DNA from: Paraflavitalea sp. CAU 1676
Lineage (GTDB): Bacteria; Bacteroidota; Bacteroidia; Chitinophagales; Chitinophagaceae
Assembly: GCF_029223285.1 (NCBI RefSeq)
Contig: NZ_JARHUJ010000003.1
Span: 496,001 to 560,000 of the forward strand
Direction: 5' to 3'
DNA length: 64,000 nucleotides
Below, piece by piece: positions 34,302-42,851 of this stretch (the first letter of the stretch is position 1; each line of letters starts with the position of its first letter). The notes beneath the pieces were generated by a model that made no database searches, was not told the origin of the DNA, and saw only the letters and a program-made list of their open reading frames with translations. A program made the position numbers and the translations under genes.

Positions 34302-34326
34302 TCAGCGTTTCTGGCCCTTGAGGCTG
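34184..34326. repeat. Three tandem 47-48-bp repeats at the 3' end of the lamin-tail gene
   Basis: Copies begin at 34184, 34231 and 34278, each with a GAC(C/T)TTTT(A/G)CGGGTAT core followed by ATCA(A/G) and a CTTGA/CTTTGA block. The third copy contains the stop and last codons of the gene ending at 34302, so the array looks like decayed duplication of the gene's 3' end. Confidence 0.75.
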
Positions 34327-35576
34327 GCCACCCATTCGCCGGTTTCATTAGTGAGGCGGATGATGTACACGCCCGCCTTGAGGGTATGCATGGGGAGCGC
34401 GTAATCGCTTTGACCGGTTTGAATGAGCAGTTCCTGCTTCCTTACCTGTCGCCCCAACTGATCGTAGACCTGAGCGCACCACTTCCCTTTTTTCTGCCCG
34501 TTTATCGACAATTTACAGTCGGCATCGAACGGATTACCGAGTAAGCGAATAGCGGCTGTAGCTCCATTGCGCTGATCGGCAGTTACGGATTGGTTGAGCA
34601 AACGAGCACTACAGCCCAGTATTGAAAAATCGAGTTGGGTTGCATCGCAGCCCAGGGTGCTCACGATGGCGAGGCGGTAACTGCCCGCCGCCAGATTCCC
34701 AATCGGAATATTCGAAGCCGTATTGTCAACCCCATTAAAATATTGATCGTTCTCGTCGAAGACTTCGTTTGAATCTTTATCGCGTGCCAATGTATACTGC
34801 ATGGGGAACAAAGTGGGGTCGGATACGGTAATGACCACGCTTCCATTGGTGGTACAGTCGTAAGGTTGTGTGAGGCTGAGCGTTGCATTCCAGGATAATG
34901 TTTGCCCGGTTGTATTATTTCTATCCCCGGCACTTTCATGGGTATCTTTCAACCATCCGCAGCCTCCATCCACTTTACGGGCAAAACTATTGCCCCTGCC
35001 TGCCGACTCCCCTACTGCTTCATATTGTATGCCCATATTATCCAGGTCGAAGCTGCGTGGTGTGAATTGTCCGCCGAGCGATGACGTCGTTACCGATACA
35101 GACGCTTCAACCGGCGTGCTGCGTACGATCGCGTCGATTACGACAAGGTTGGAATCCAATAGTACAATCTGGTCATTGCTGCTACCGCCGTCTGTCAGCA
35201 GGCCATCGCCGGTTGTTGGGATGGCGGTACTCGTACAGCCGCAGGTTGTCCAGTTAAGGTTGACCGCTACATTCCGGGTGTCGTTGCCGCAATTTTGGAG
35301 TATGGTATTTTGTCCGGCCAACACATAATATTGATTGGCGGGCAGGATCGTATTGCGCGGTATAGTGATGGAGTATTCACCATCAGTTACGATATAGCCA
35401 CCGATATTGACCGGGCCGGGACCGAAGTTGAAAAGTTCGATGAATTCTGCAGTCGTGCCACAGCCGTTGCTGGGCCAGGGAAGGTATTCGTTGATGAGCA
35501 CGCGGCCCTGTGCCCGGGAACTGAGAAAAGAAACCGTAAGGAGGCAGATCAGGATGATGCTGCGCAAATTGTTCAT
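34302..35576 (-). CDS. Secreted protein with lamin-tail domain and T9SS sorting domain
   Basis: From ATG at 35576 the protein is 424 residues with a signal peptide (MNNLRSIILICLLTVSFLSS, cleavage after RAQ). The frame is open further to 35675 but those residues are not signal-like; ATG at 35597 is also possible. Residues of about 26-150 form a lamin-tail domain (VLINEYLPWPSNGCGTTAEF ... TILPANQYYVLAG). An Ig-like/PKD-like region follows, and the last 90 residues are a T9SS sorting domain (LGNPFDADCKLSINGQ ... LKAGVYIIRLTN). It is exported to the surface through T9SS. Lamin-tail domains occur on bacterial secreted nucleases and adhesins; no enzyme domain is present here. Confidence 0.8.
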   Translation of the reverse strand: MNNLRSIILICLLTVSFLSSRAQGRVLINEYLPWPSNGCGTTAEFIELFNFGPGPVNIGGYIVTDGEYSITIPRNTILPANQYYVLAGQNTILQNCGNDTRNVAVNLNWTTCGCTSTAIPTTGDGLLTDGGSSNDQIVLLDSNLVVIDAIVRSTPVEASVSVTTSSLGGQFTPRSFDLDNMGIQYEAVGESAGRGNSFARKVDGGCGWLKDTHESAGDRNNTTGQTLSWNATLSLTQPYDCTTNGSVVITVSDPTLFPMQYTLARDKDSNEVFDENDQYFNGVDNTASNIPIGNLAAGSYRLAIVSTLGCDATQLDFSILGCSARLLNQSVTADQRNGATAAIRLLGNPFDADCKLSINGQKKGKWCAQVYDQLGRQVRKQELLIQTGQSDYALPMHTLKAGVYIIRLTNETGEWVASLKGQKR

Positions 35577-35780
35577 TCGGGTATAGGTCGTTATCATACG
35601 GTTGGATTTAGGGTAACTGGGCGTGGCGGGAAACACGGGCAAATTAGTCCACCCCAAACGCATAACAAAAATCAATTATGCGCAGTAAGAGAATTCCTAT
35701 AGGGATGAATAAAGGTTACAGCAAGCGACTCTCTCAGGCGCGGAAATGATCCCAGCCCATCTGGCATTTTTACTGTAATT

Positions 35781-35812
35781 TTTGAAGGTGAAGGCGTAAT
35801 AGCTTAATTTTG
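35781..35812 (+). promoter_or_regulatory. Promoter of dnaG
   Basis: TTTG at 35781-35784 and TAATTTTG at 35805-35812, 20 bases apart, match the TTTG / TAnnTTTG consensus of the phylum. Transcription would begin near 35818, about 24 bases before the TTG start codon of dnaG. Confidence 0.7.
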
Positions 35813-35841
35813 CCGGTTCAAAATAACAAACTGAAAATCAG

Positions 35842-37800
35842 TTGATAAGTCAACAAACGATACAACAAATCCTTAGCCGGGTCGATGTGGTGGAGGTAGT
35901 GGGCAGCTTTGTGAAGCTCAAGAAGCGCGGGGTGAACTATATCGGGCTTTGTCCTTTTCACAACGAGAAATCGCCTTCCTTTTCGGTATCCCCTACCAAG
36001 GAGATCTATAAATGTTTTGGCTGCGGCAAAAGCGGTAACTCCATCAGTTTTTTGATGGAAGTGGAAAAGTACTCCTATGTAGAGGCATTGCGCTGGCTGG
36101 CCAACAAGTACAATGTTGAGATCGAGGAAACGGAGATCAGTCCTGAGCTGAAGGCACAATACCAGGTTGCTGACAGCTTGTACATCATCAATCAATTTGC
36201 CCAACAATATTTCGCGAAGCAATTGTTTGAGTCTGAAGACGGTGATGCGATTGCGATGAGTTACCTCAGGGAGCGGGGCTTCAATGAGGACATTATCCGC
36301 AAGTTTCAGATCGGCTATTGCCTGCCCGAAAGGGACGCTTTCGCCAAAGCGGCACTGGCGGCTCAATACAACCAGGATTACCTGCAGAAAACAGGGTTGA
36401 TAGTGGTGCGGGATGACAGGCCTTACGATAACTACCGGGGGCGTATCATCTTTCCTATCCACAACCAAAGTGGCAAAGTATTAGGCTTTGGAGCCCGCGT
36501 GATCGGCAAGGTGGAGCGTGCGCCGAAATACATCAATACGCCCGAGAACGAGATCTACCATAAGAGCAAGATCCTGTATGGTTCTTACTTCGCACGCCAA
36601 TCGATCGATAAGAACGATGAGTGTTTACTGGTAGAAGGCTATACCGATGTGGTGTCGCTGCACCAGGCAGGCATCGAGAATGTAGTGGCCTCGGGTGGTA
36701 CATCTCTTACGCCCGATCAGTTGCGGCTGGTGAAGAAGTACACGAAGAACCTCACGATCATTTACGATGGTGACTCAGCCGGTGTTAAAGCGGCGCTACG
36801 TGGCCTCGATCTCGCGCTCGAGGAAGGGTTGAACGTAAAGCTGGTATTGATTCCCGACAACGAAGATCCCGATAGTTATGTGAATAAGATCGGCGCCGAG
36901 CAGTTCCGGGATTTTGTAAAAGCAAGTAAGAAAGACTTTATCCTTTTCCAGGTGGAGATCCTGTTAAAGGATGCCGGTGACGATACGAATAAGAAGGCGG
37001 CACTGGTAAACCAGATCGCCGAGACCATTTCGAAGCTGAATAAGACGGAAGATTTCACCAAGCAGCAGGACTATATCCGTCGTTGTGCAGATCTGTTACG
37101 GATCGAAGAAGTGGGTTTGAACAACCTGGTGAACAAATTCATCCGGGACAAGCTCACCAAACAGGAAGCCAAACAGCAACAGTCGCAGTCGCCATTTCCG
37201 CCAATGGATGGTGGTCCGGATTTCTATGATGATGGCCCTCCTATTTTTGTTCCCGAAGATGAAGCCGGTTCGTTGTTCAATAAGGATGAAATGAACGAGC
37301 GGGCGATGGTTCGTTGCCTGCTGGATTATGGGTTGAAGCCCTGGGATGAAAGCCGTCGTGTGGCAGATTATATCTTCGAAGAGTCGGTTGACCAGAACAT
37401 GATCGACAACAAGGACCTGGTACGCATCCTGGACACCTATAAAGTGTGGTATGATGAAGGGGTTGAACCGGGACCGAAGAATTTCCTGTATCACGAAGAC
37501 CAGACGTTGAGTGCGATGGTGGTGACGGTGATGGACTTTGCGTATGAGATGAGCCCCAAATGGAACGAACACTTCGATGGCAAGCTACCTACAACGGAGG
37601 ATATCTATAGGGCTGATGTTAAGTCGGCCGTCAATTACTTAAAGATCCGAAAGATCCGCCGGCTGATCGATGAGAACCAGCGCGACATGCAAAAGCCACA
37701 TAATTCCGAAGAGCTGCTGGTGTTGTTACAAACGCATATGGCATTGAAGCAAATGGAGCAGGACATGATCAAGCAGAATGGAACGGTGATATTGAAATAG
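35842..37800 (+). CDS. dnaG: DNA primase DnaG
   Basis: A 652-residue primase that makes RNA primers for the replication fork with DnaB helicase. The N-terminal CHC2 zinc site is Cys37, His40, Cys58, Cys61. The catalytic core follows (about 110-330), including the TOPRIM signature LLVEGYTDVVSLHQ and IYDGDSAG. The C-terminal part binds helicase in this family. The start is TTG at 35842 (reads MISQQTIQQIL, the expected N-terminus). No in-frame ATG lies upstream before a stop at 35824, and starting later would lose conserved residues. A good promoter lies just upstream, leaving a short leader. Confidence 0.95.
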   Translation: MISQQTIQQILSRVDVVEVVGSFVKLKKRGVNYIGLCPFHNEKSPSFSVSPTKEIYKCFGCGKSGNSISFLMEVEKYSYVEALRWLANKYNVEIEETEISPELKAQYQVADSLYIINQFAQQYFAKQLFESEDGDAIAMSYLRERGFNEDIIRKFQIGYCLPERDAFAKAALAAQYNQDYLQKTGLIVVRDDRPYDNYRGRIIFPIHNQSGKVLGFGARVIGKVERAPKYINTPENEIYHKSKILYGSYFARQSIDKNDECLLVEGYTDVVSLHQAGIENVVASGGTSLTPDQLRLVKKYTKNLTIIYDGDSAGVKAALRGLDLALEEGLNVKLVLIPDNEDPDSYVNKIGAEQFRDFVKASKKDFILFQVEILLKDAGDDTNKKAALVNQIAETISKLNKTEDFTKQQDYIRRCADLLRIEEVGLNNLVNKFIRDKLTKQEAKQQQSQSPFPPMDGGPDFYDDGPPIFVPEDEAGSLFNKDEMNERAMVRCLLDYGLKPWDESRRVADYIFEESVDQNMIDNKDLVRILDTYKVWYDEGVEPGPKNFLYHEDQTLSAMVVTVMDFAYEMSPKWNEHFDGKLPTTEDIYRADVKSAVNYLKIRKIRRLIDENQRDMQKPHNSEELLVLLQTHMALKQMEQDMIKQNGTVILK

Positions 37801-37932
37801 CAAAACCCCCAATTCAACCACACAAACAAGCACTTGAGGCAAATTCCAGCTTATCAACTTCCCGCTAAATAGGCAAGATTGTATTTTGCGGTGACGGGCT
37901 AATGCCTGGACGCACTATCAAAACTTGTCAAT

Positions 37933-38640
37933 ATGTCGTTGTTTTACCAGGCTTTTAGAAAAGGGACGCCGAAAGAAGCTTTTGAACCCTCAGATATCTG
38001 GGAGGTGAATGTAGATCTTGCAGGATTACATCTCACGACAGGATTTATGGATGGCTCTCATAATTCGGACCTCCAATATGACAACGGCGAATCGCTGATC
38101 TCCGCTTATACACAGGAGGTGCACCAAAAATTACAGGCAGGCTTTGTGTATGTCAATTCGGCCCCCCACCAACTTGACGAGATCATAAACTTCGACAAGC
38201 TGCAAGCAAGCAAATTGAAAAAGATATCCTTCCTTTCTTTAAAGGAACTGTATGCACTATATGCATCGATCCCAGCCGACCTGATCCAGTTTATCGGGAA
38301 TGGTACACACATCAATATGCACAAAAAGAAAGCTATCAAACTATGTAATTCTTTTAGTGTACCTGTTCACTTCTTTTCACCTCGCCTGGCGAAGCACCTT
38401 AAGAATAAGGAAGTAAAAGTGGTCTTGAAGGACACGGACACTGACCCCAGTCAATTGATCCCATTTCTGGAAGCCAAAACCACTTCAAGCTATCCGTGGG
38501 ATTATGAAGCGCAGGTGTACATCCGTCCCACAAACAATGGCGGGTACGAGTTTGTGATCCTCGATACAGACGGTAAGTACTTTACCACGATGGGGGCGAC
38601 ATCTATCGAAGAATTCATGGCAATCCATTTTGCGGAATGA
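37933..38640 (+). CDS. Protein of unknown function (235 aa)
   Basis: ATG at 37933 gives 235 residues with no signal peptide or membrane span. I recognise no domain. The middle (about 95-160) is Lys- and Ser-rich and helical; the C-terminal end (about 185-235) looks like a small alpha/beta unit (EAQVYIRPTNNGGYEFVILD). Its stop overlaps the ATG of the next gene (ATGA at 38637-38640), so the two are translationally coupled. It lies 132 bases after dnaG and is probably not part of that transcript. Confidence 0.65.
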   Translation: MSLFYQAFRKGTPKEAFEPSDIWEVNVDLAGLHLTTGFMDGSHNSDLQYDNGESLISAYTQEVHQKLQAGFVYVNSAPHQLDEIINFDKLQASKLKKISFLSLKELYALYASIPADLIQFIGNGTHINMHKKKAIKLCNSFSVPVHFFSPRLAKHLKNKEVKVVLKDTDTDPSQLIPFLEAKTTSSYPWDYEAQVYIRPTNNGGYEFVILDTDGKYFTTMGATSIEEFMAIHFAE

Positions 38641-39305
38641 TCCTGACAGCAATTAAGAAGATGGCTCAAAAGATGCTTCTGGTTAAGCTATTCATTTTAC
38701 CCTTCGTCATTTGTACCGCCCAGCCGATGGACTATATTAGCAATTTACGAAACCTGCTTGCACTCGATCCCGCACAGATTCAACAATTCAAAAGAACCTC
38801 TGGTGATCTAAAGTTTATCCATACCAGCGACAATGGCCTCCTGGTTACCAATATGCCCCTGCTACCCGCCCCCATCAATCACGACCTTTTGCCACCGGCT
38901 TCATTACATTTATTACTTCAAGACGATCTAACCCTATATGGCGCTATTGTTCGGTTGATCCAGGAGGACATCTCCACCATAAGGCTGGATTTTTATGGAC
39001 GGGCGCTGGATTTCCATCCAAACTATGAAGAAGACAGCCTGGCAGTAACCCGCATCAAAGATGACTTAAGGAAATGTTTTAAGGAATTTCATTGGGCTGA
39101 GCAACCCATCTCCAACCACTTCGCATTATCTTTTAGCTATCAGGAACTGCAGTTGACGATCCTGCTGGAGACGCTGGCAGATGTTCAACACTACCCATTC
39201 TGGAATAAACTGAACGCTGATTTTCATTATCAGTATACAGCAGACCATATACCCGTGCTGGAACGATTCCCACATTTTATTATCCGCAAAACCACTTCCC
39301 TTTAA
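38637..39305 (+). CDS. Exported protein of unknown function (222 aa)
   Basis: ATG at 38637 overlaps the preceding stop by four bases. The 222-residue product starts with a signal-like segment (MLLVKLFILPFVICTAQ, using the internal Met13 as core), so it is probably periplasmic or anchored. The rest is mixed alpha/beta with no motif that I can name (DISTIRLDFYGRALDF; FALSFSYQELQLTILLETLA). The coupling with the cytoplasmic 235-residue protein suggests that the two work together, perhaps as a secreted factor with a partner or immunity-like protein, but no toxin motif is visible. The LytS-type kinase follows after 110 bases. Confidence 0.6.
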   Translation: MILTAIKKMAQKMLLVKLFILPFVICTAQPMDYISNLRNLLALDPAQIQQFKRTSGDLKFIHTSDNGLLVTNMPLLPAPINHDLLPPASLHLLLQDDLTLYGAIVRLIQEDISTIRLDFYGRALDFHPNYEEDSLAVTRIKDDLRKCFKEFHWAEQPISNHFALSFSYQELQLTILLETLADVQHYPFWNKLNADFHYQYTADHIPVLERFPHFIIRKTTSL

Positions 39306-39519
39306 TAGGCTGACCACCACTTTTGCTGAAAACCTTCTGACTGAATCGGCTATTTAAGGGCCCCGGATTGACATTTTTGACCACCGAACTAATCAGCAAC
39401 GGCAAGGCAAAACAACTCATGCTTCATTTTTCTCAATTCATACGCACCTGTTCCTGCTATTACTTGCAGGATTCTGCAGTATAGCCTTTATCCTGTACAT
39501 TTGGCGGCAGCAGTTTCCG

Positions 39520-40569
39520 ATGATAGCCATGCACTCTCCATTTTGTTCAGGTACAGACAGGCGGATGCGCCTGTTCGGCCCGGTATTTCTATTTACCGTG
39601 GGCGCGCTGTTTTTCAGGCTAAAGCTATACCTGGATACACCCACCAACAAATTACCGATCCTCGTCATGGTAGCCCTTTCCTGCGGTTATGTAGGGTGGG
39701 AATTGTCGCGCCTAACGGCCATTTACCTTCAGGCCAGGTGGCCGGGCCTGGCCCGCATCCGTCAGCGCCTCCTCATACTCATACTGGCCATTGTTGCCAT
39801 TTCTCATTTCGGTTTCATTTTACGCAACCTGGTGCACGGTGCCCTGGGCAGCTACCCCCTGGTATGGCCTACCATGGTCGACTATTCAAGCGGTCTGGGC
39901 GTACTGATCTTTTACGCAACGGTAACATTGTTCATTTATGAAGGTGGTTATTTATGGAAGCAGTGGCAGCAAACTTCGGCAGAAAAAGAAAGGCTGATCG
40001 GATCGGAATGGCAGGCAAAATTCGATGTCTTAAAGAACCAGATCAACCCGCATTTCCTCTTCAGTAGCCTTAATTCGCTGAGTACGCTGATTGCCGAAGA
40101 TCCGGTACAGGCGGAGCGGTTCACCAACGAGCTCAGTAAAGTGTACCGGTACCTCCTGCACAGCAATAACCAGGACCTGGTGACGGTAGCCGATGAGCTA
40201 CGTTTTATTTATTCGTATGAACATTTGCTGCGTATCAGACATGGCAACCAGTTTCGGCTAATGATCGAAGTACCGGTTTCGTTTCATCAATGCCTTGTTC
40301 CATCGCTTACAATGCAGTTACTGGTCGAGAATGCCGTCAAACACAACATTGTATCGCGCGAGCAACCTTTAGAAGTCTGGATCAAATGCCAGGACGGTCA
40401 GTTCCTCTCGGTCGAGAACAAGCTGCAACGCAGGGAAACGCCGATGATGTCGAGCGGCATGGGTCTTTCTCATATCAACAATAAGTTGCGGCTGCTGCAA
40501 CTCGGCGAGGCGATTGTAGAAGAAACGACGCTATTCTTCAAAGTGTCGGTGCCGTTGGTTTGCCGTTAA
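39520..40569 (+). CDS. LytS-type sensor histidine kinase, N-terminus probably frameshifted
   Basis: The frame from ATG 39520 gives 349 residues with three or four membrane spans (about 20-35, 47-70, 83-102, 124-140). The His_kinase motif NQINPHFLFSSLNSL carries His178, and a GHKL domain follows (LLVENAVKHNI; SSGMGLSHINNKL). The same frame is open back to 39358 and encodes a further perfect membrane helix (HLFLLLLAGFCSIAFILYIW, 39442-39504) but has no usual start codon. An ATG at 39419 lies in another frame; one extra T in the T5 run at 39427-39431 would join it to this frame. So the gene is either missing one base (mutation or assembly error) or starts at an unusual codon. No LytTR partner is adjacent. 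Confidence 0.75.
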   Translation: MIAMHSPFCSGTDRRMRLFGPVFLFTVGALFFRLKLYLDTPTNKLPILVMVALSCGYVGWELSRLTAIYLQARWPGLARIRQRLLILILAIVAISHFGFILRNLVHGALGSYPLVWPTMVDYSSGLGVLIFYATVTLFIYEGGYLWKQWQQTSAEKERLIGSEWQAKFDVLKNQINPHFLFSSLNSLSTLIAEDPVQAERFTNELSKVYRYLLHSNNQDLVTVADELRFIYSYEHLLRIRHGNQFRLMIEVPVSFHQCLVPSLTMQLLVENAVKHNIVSREQPLEVWIKCQDGQFLSVENKLQRRETPMMSSGMGLSHINNKLRLLQLGEAIVEETTLFFKVSVPLVCR

Positions 40570-40601
40570 CCATCTATAGATCGGTAAGATTTCGTTGCAA
40601 T

Positions 40602-41132
40602 TTATTCCTGGTCCCCTGACTTTTCAAGCAACATATCGCTGTAAGAGACTTGTATAAGATCATCGTCGGCCACGCCGAATGCCTGACGGTAGTATTCGCA
40701 TTGTTCGCGGAGTTTTTCGACGGGCAAGTCGTCGTTTTTGTTACTGGCTTCTACTTCCACGAAGGTGCCCAGGCTATCCAGCTCATCGATGTGGAACTTT
40801 ACGTTGCCGATAAAATAGATCTCGCGTTTCTTGACGACCGTTACCTTAATACCAAGCGCATGAATGAGCGTCTGGCGCAGGCTGTTTGCCTCCGCTACCG
40901 GGGTTAGCAGACAATCGGCCTGTTTGGGCCCGGCCTGGTTGGATCGCTGATACCAGATAAGGTTCTTTTCAATATGGCCTTCGCGCAACTTCAGGCGTCC
41001 GTTGGGCACTTTGAAATAGGTATCGGTTTGTACGTCGGTGCCGCGGTATTCCGCGCCATGATCAAGCAGGTATTGCCTGATGTCGCCGGGATGCAGCGTG
41101 CGGGCTTTGAATTCGATATTGATAAAAGACAT
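40602..41132 (-). CDS. CYTH-domain protein (class IV adenylate cyclase-like)
   Basis: A 176-residue protein of the CYTH (triphosphate tunnel) superfamily. It begins INIEFKAR, close to the family ExExK signature, followed by TDTYFKVPNGRLKLRE, and has later strand motifs (VTVVKKREIYFIGNVKFHIDEL; GTFVEVEA). Members hydrolyse or cyclise triphosphates: class IV adenylate cyclases make cAMP, while others are thiamine-triphosphate or tripolyphosphate phosphatases. Sequence alone does not tell which. It is monocistronic and cytoplasmic. Confidence 0.8.
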   Translation of the reverse strand: MSFINIEFKARTLHPGDIRQYLLDHGAEYRGTDVQTDTYFKVPNGRLKLREGHIEKNLIWYQRSNQAGPKQADCLLTPVAEANSLRQTLIHALGIKVTVVKKREIYFIGNVKFHIDELDSLGTFVEVEASNKNDDLPVEKLREQCEYYRQAFGVADDDLIQVSYSDMLLEKSGDQE

Positions 41133-41193
41133 GGCTGGTGGTTTGAATAAATGGACGATTTCAAAATATGGCGTGGCACCCGTGCCGGGGCAT

Positions 41194-41224
41194 AAAAAAA
41201 CAGACCCATTGGTGCGGGTCTGTT
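41194..41224 (-). terminator. Intrinsic terminator of the 154-residue gene
   Basis: AACAGACCC (41199-41207) pairs with GGGTCTGTT (41216-41224) around an 8-base loop. On the minus strand it runs into TTTTTTT (complement of 41194-41200). It lies 28 bases after the stop at 41252. Confidence 0.85.
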
Positions 41225-41251
41225 AGCAATAATTTGTGGTTGTGACGATGG

Positions 41252-41716
41252 TTACTCTGCCATGGCGGGTACTCGTTTGCCGGGTACCGGAGCCCTGCGG
41301 GCAGGTTTAGCAGGTGCGGCGGCTGGTGCGGGTGCTACTTTGCTAAAGCGCATAGCGGTCCAAACATGATCGAGGGCCACTTCGTCGGCGCCTTCAAAGC
41401 CGGCATTCCGTACACAGTCCCAACTGCATTGACGGTTAAGATTGGTTGCAATTTTGGAAGAGGATTTTGGATACGCGATCCAGAATTTACCTTCTTCCTG
41501 TAAAGCCGGGATTACGTCCTTCATGATGCCTGTCAACTGGTTCTCATTGACTGCAAACACCAGTGCAAAGTCGATTTTGCGCGTCTTCAACAAAGGCGTT
41601 ACATTCTTTGAAAAGGCTAATTTGACAAACTGTTTCTCGATGGAGGAGGGAAGTCCCTGGATCAGTACATTTTTTTCTTCCTGAAGCTGAAGCTTATCTA
41701 ATAAGTTTTGCGACAT
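41252..41716 (-). CDS. Protein of unknown function with Ala/Pro-rich basic tail (154 aa)
   Basis: A 154-residue protein. Residues 1-125 form an alpha/beta unit (NVLIQGLPSSIEKQF; IDFALVFAVNENQL; GKFWIAYPKSSSK) that looks like a small Rossmann-type domain without a nucleotide-binding motif. The last 30 residues are Ala/Pro/Arg-rich (PAKPARRAPVPGKRVPAMAE) and probably disordered. I cannot name the family with confidence. It has its own good terminator, which indicates a single-gene transcript. Confidence 0.65.
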   Translation of the reverse strand: MSQNLLDKLQLQEEKNVLIQGLPSSIEKQFVKLAFSKNVTPLLKTRKIDFALVFAVNENQLTGIMKDVIPALQEEGKFWIAYPKSSSKIATNLNRQCSWDCVRNAGFEGADEVALDHVWTAMRFSKVAPAPAAAPAKPARRAPVPGKRVPAMAE

Positions 41717-41812
41717 GCCTGAGAAGTTTTTTTAGTAAGTAACTAAGGATTAGTTCAAACGGGATTGCAAAGGTAAGGCAAATCTGCCATGTTTTGGAAC
41801 TTTTCGCATTAA

Positions 41813-41850
41813 AAAACCCGCCAGGGGCATTAATATGCCACTGGCGGGTT
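41813..41850 (-). terminator. Intrinsic terminator of the M48 protease gene
   Basis: AACCCGCCAG (41815-41824) pairs with CTGGCGGGTT (41841-41850), with further GGCAT/ATGCC pairing inside. Read on the minus strand it ends in TTTTTTAATG. It lies 34 bases beyond the stop at 41884. Confidence 0.85.
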
Positions 41851-41883
41851 ATTTGAAAAATTATTATATAATTTCTTTATAAC

Positions 41884-42693
41884 CTATTTACCGATGGGTT
41901 TATAGTACTTAAGTGCTTCCGGCATCAACTCCCGCAACTTATCTATACGGGTTGCTTCGGCGGGGTGAGTACTTAATATTTCCGGTGGTTTTTGTCCGTT
42001 ACCGGCGGCAGCCATGCGTTCCCATAGTGGGATGGCTTGTTGAGGATCGTATCCGGCCATAGCAGCGAATATAAGGCCATAATGATCGGCTTCCAGCTCC
42101 TGTTTGCGCGAGAATGGCAAAAGGGCTCCTACCTGCGAACCGACGCCATAAGCGCTCATAAAGAGGTTCTGCGCTTCGGGTGTTTTGTTGGCGATAGCAA
42201 CTGAGAGCGCTACCCCACCCAGTTGTTGTACGGTGGCCTGGCTCATACGTTCATTACCATGCTTGGCGAGGGCGTGTGCGATTTCGTGGCCCATCACCAC
42301 GGCAAGGGCCGCTTCATTTTGGGTGATCGGCAGCAGGCCGGTATACACCACGATCTTGCCACCGGGCATACACCAGGCATTTACTTCTTTGGAATCGACC
42401 AGGTTGTACTCCCACTTATATCCTTCCAATTCCTGCGATAATCCTTTGGAGGCGTAGTAGCTATTGATGGCGGAGGTAAGGCGTTGCCCTACCCTGCGTA
42501 CCATTTCTGCATCCTTATTAGCTGTGGAGGCGACTACTTTATTCTGACTGAGGAATTGTGTGTATTCGGAAGCGGCCATGCTTTGAATATCTGCTTCGTT
42601 GTAGAGCGATAGCTGGTTTCTTCCGGTGATCGTATTTTGGCTGCAGCCAATAATGAGGGCTAGTGCTGCGGCTGCAACAAAGGTTCTTTTCAT
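41884..42693 (-). CDS. M48-family zinc metallopeptidase lipoprotein
   Basis: A 269-residue lipoprotein (lipobox LIIGC, Cys17) with the M48 zinc signature HEIAH (His136, Glu137, His140) and the downstream third ligand in QELEADHYG. It resembles the periplasmic BepA/YfgC and LoiP group, which degrade misfolded outer-membrane proteins and help assemble the envelope. A TPR domain as in BepA is absent; the protein ends shortly after the catalytic domain, which is the LoiP-like layout. It is monocistronic with its own terminator. Confidence 0.9.
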   Translation of the reverse strand: MKRTFVAAAALALIIGCSQNTITGRNQLSLYNEADIQSMAASEYTQFLSQNKVVASTANKDAEMVRRVGQRLTSAINSYYASKGLSQELEGYKWEYNLVDSKEVNAWCMPGGKIVVYTGLLPITQNEAALAVVMGHEIAHALAKHGNERMSQATVQQLGGVALSVAIANKTPEAQNLFMSAYGVGSQVGALLPFSRKQELEADHYGLIFAAMAGYDPQQAIPLWERMAAAGNGQKPPEILSTHPAEATRIDKLRELMPEALKYYKPIGK

Positions 42694-42800
42694 GGAGAAT
42701 ATATTTTGTCAAAAATAGAGAAACAATCTTTGTACCAGCTACTAATTTAATACCAGCAATGTTGATTTCTCCTTAATACTTAACCAGGTATAAAAACGAA

Positions 42801-42825
42801 ACATCCGCCATATTGTGGCGGATGT
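42801..42825 (-). terminator. Intrinsic terminator of plsY
   Basis: ACATCCGCCA (42801-42810) and TGGCGGATGT (42816-42825) form a 10-bp stem with loop TATTG. On the minus strand it is followed by TTCGTTTTTATA. It lies 26 bases after the plsY stop. Confidence 0.75.
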
Positions 42826-42851
42826 CCCAATTATGTAACAATCTGTAGTGA

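Noticed and set aside
34070-34348. 92-codon minus-strand frame over the 47-bp repeats
   Set aside because: Created by a repeat unit near a multiple of three; crosses the end of the T9SS gene out of frame.
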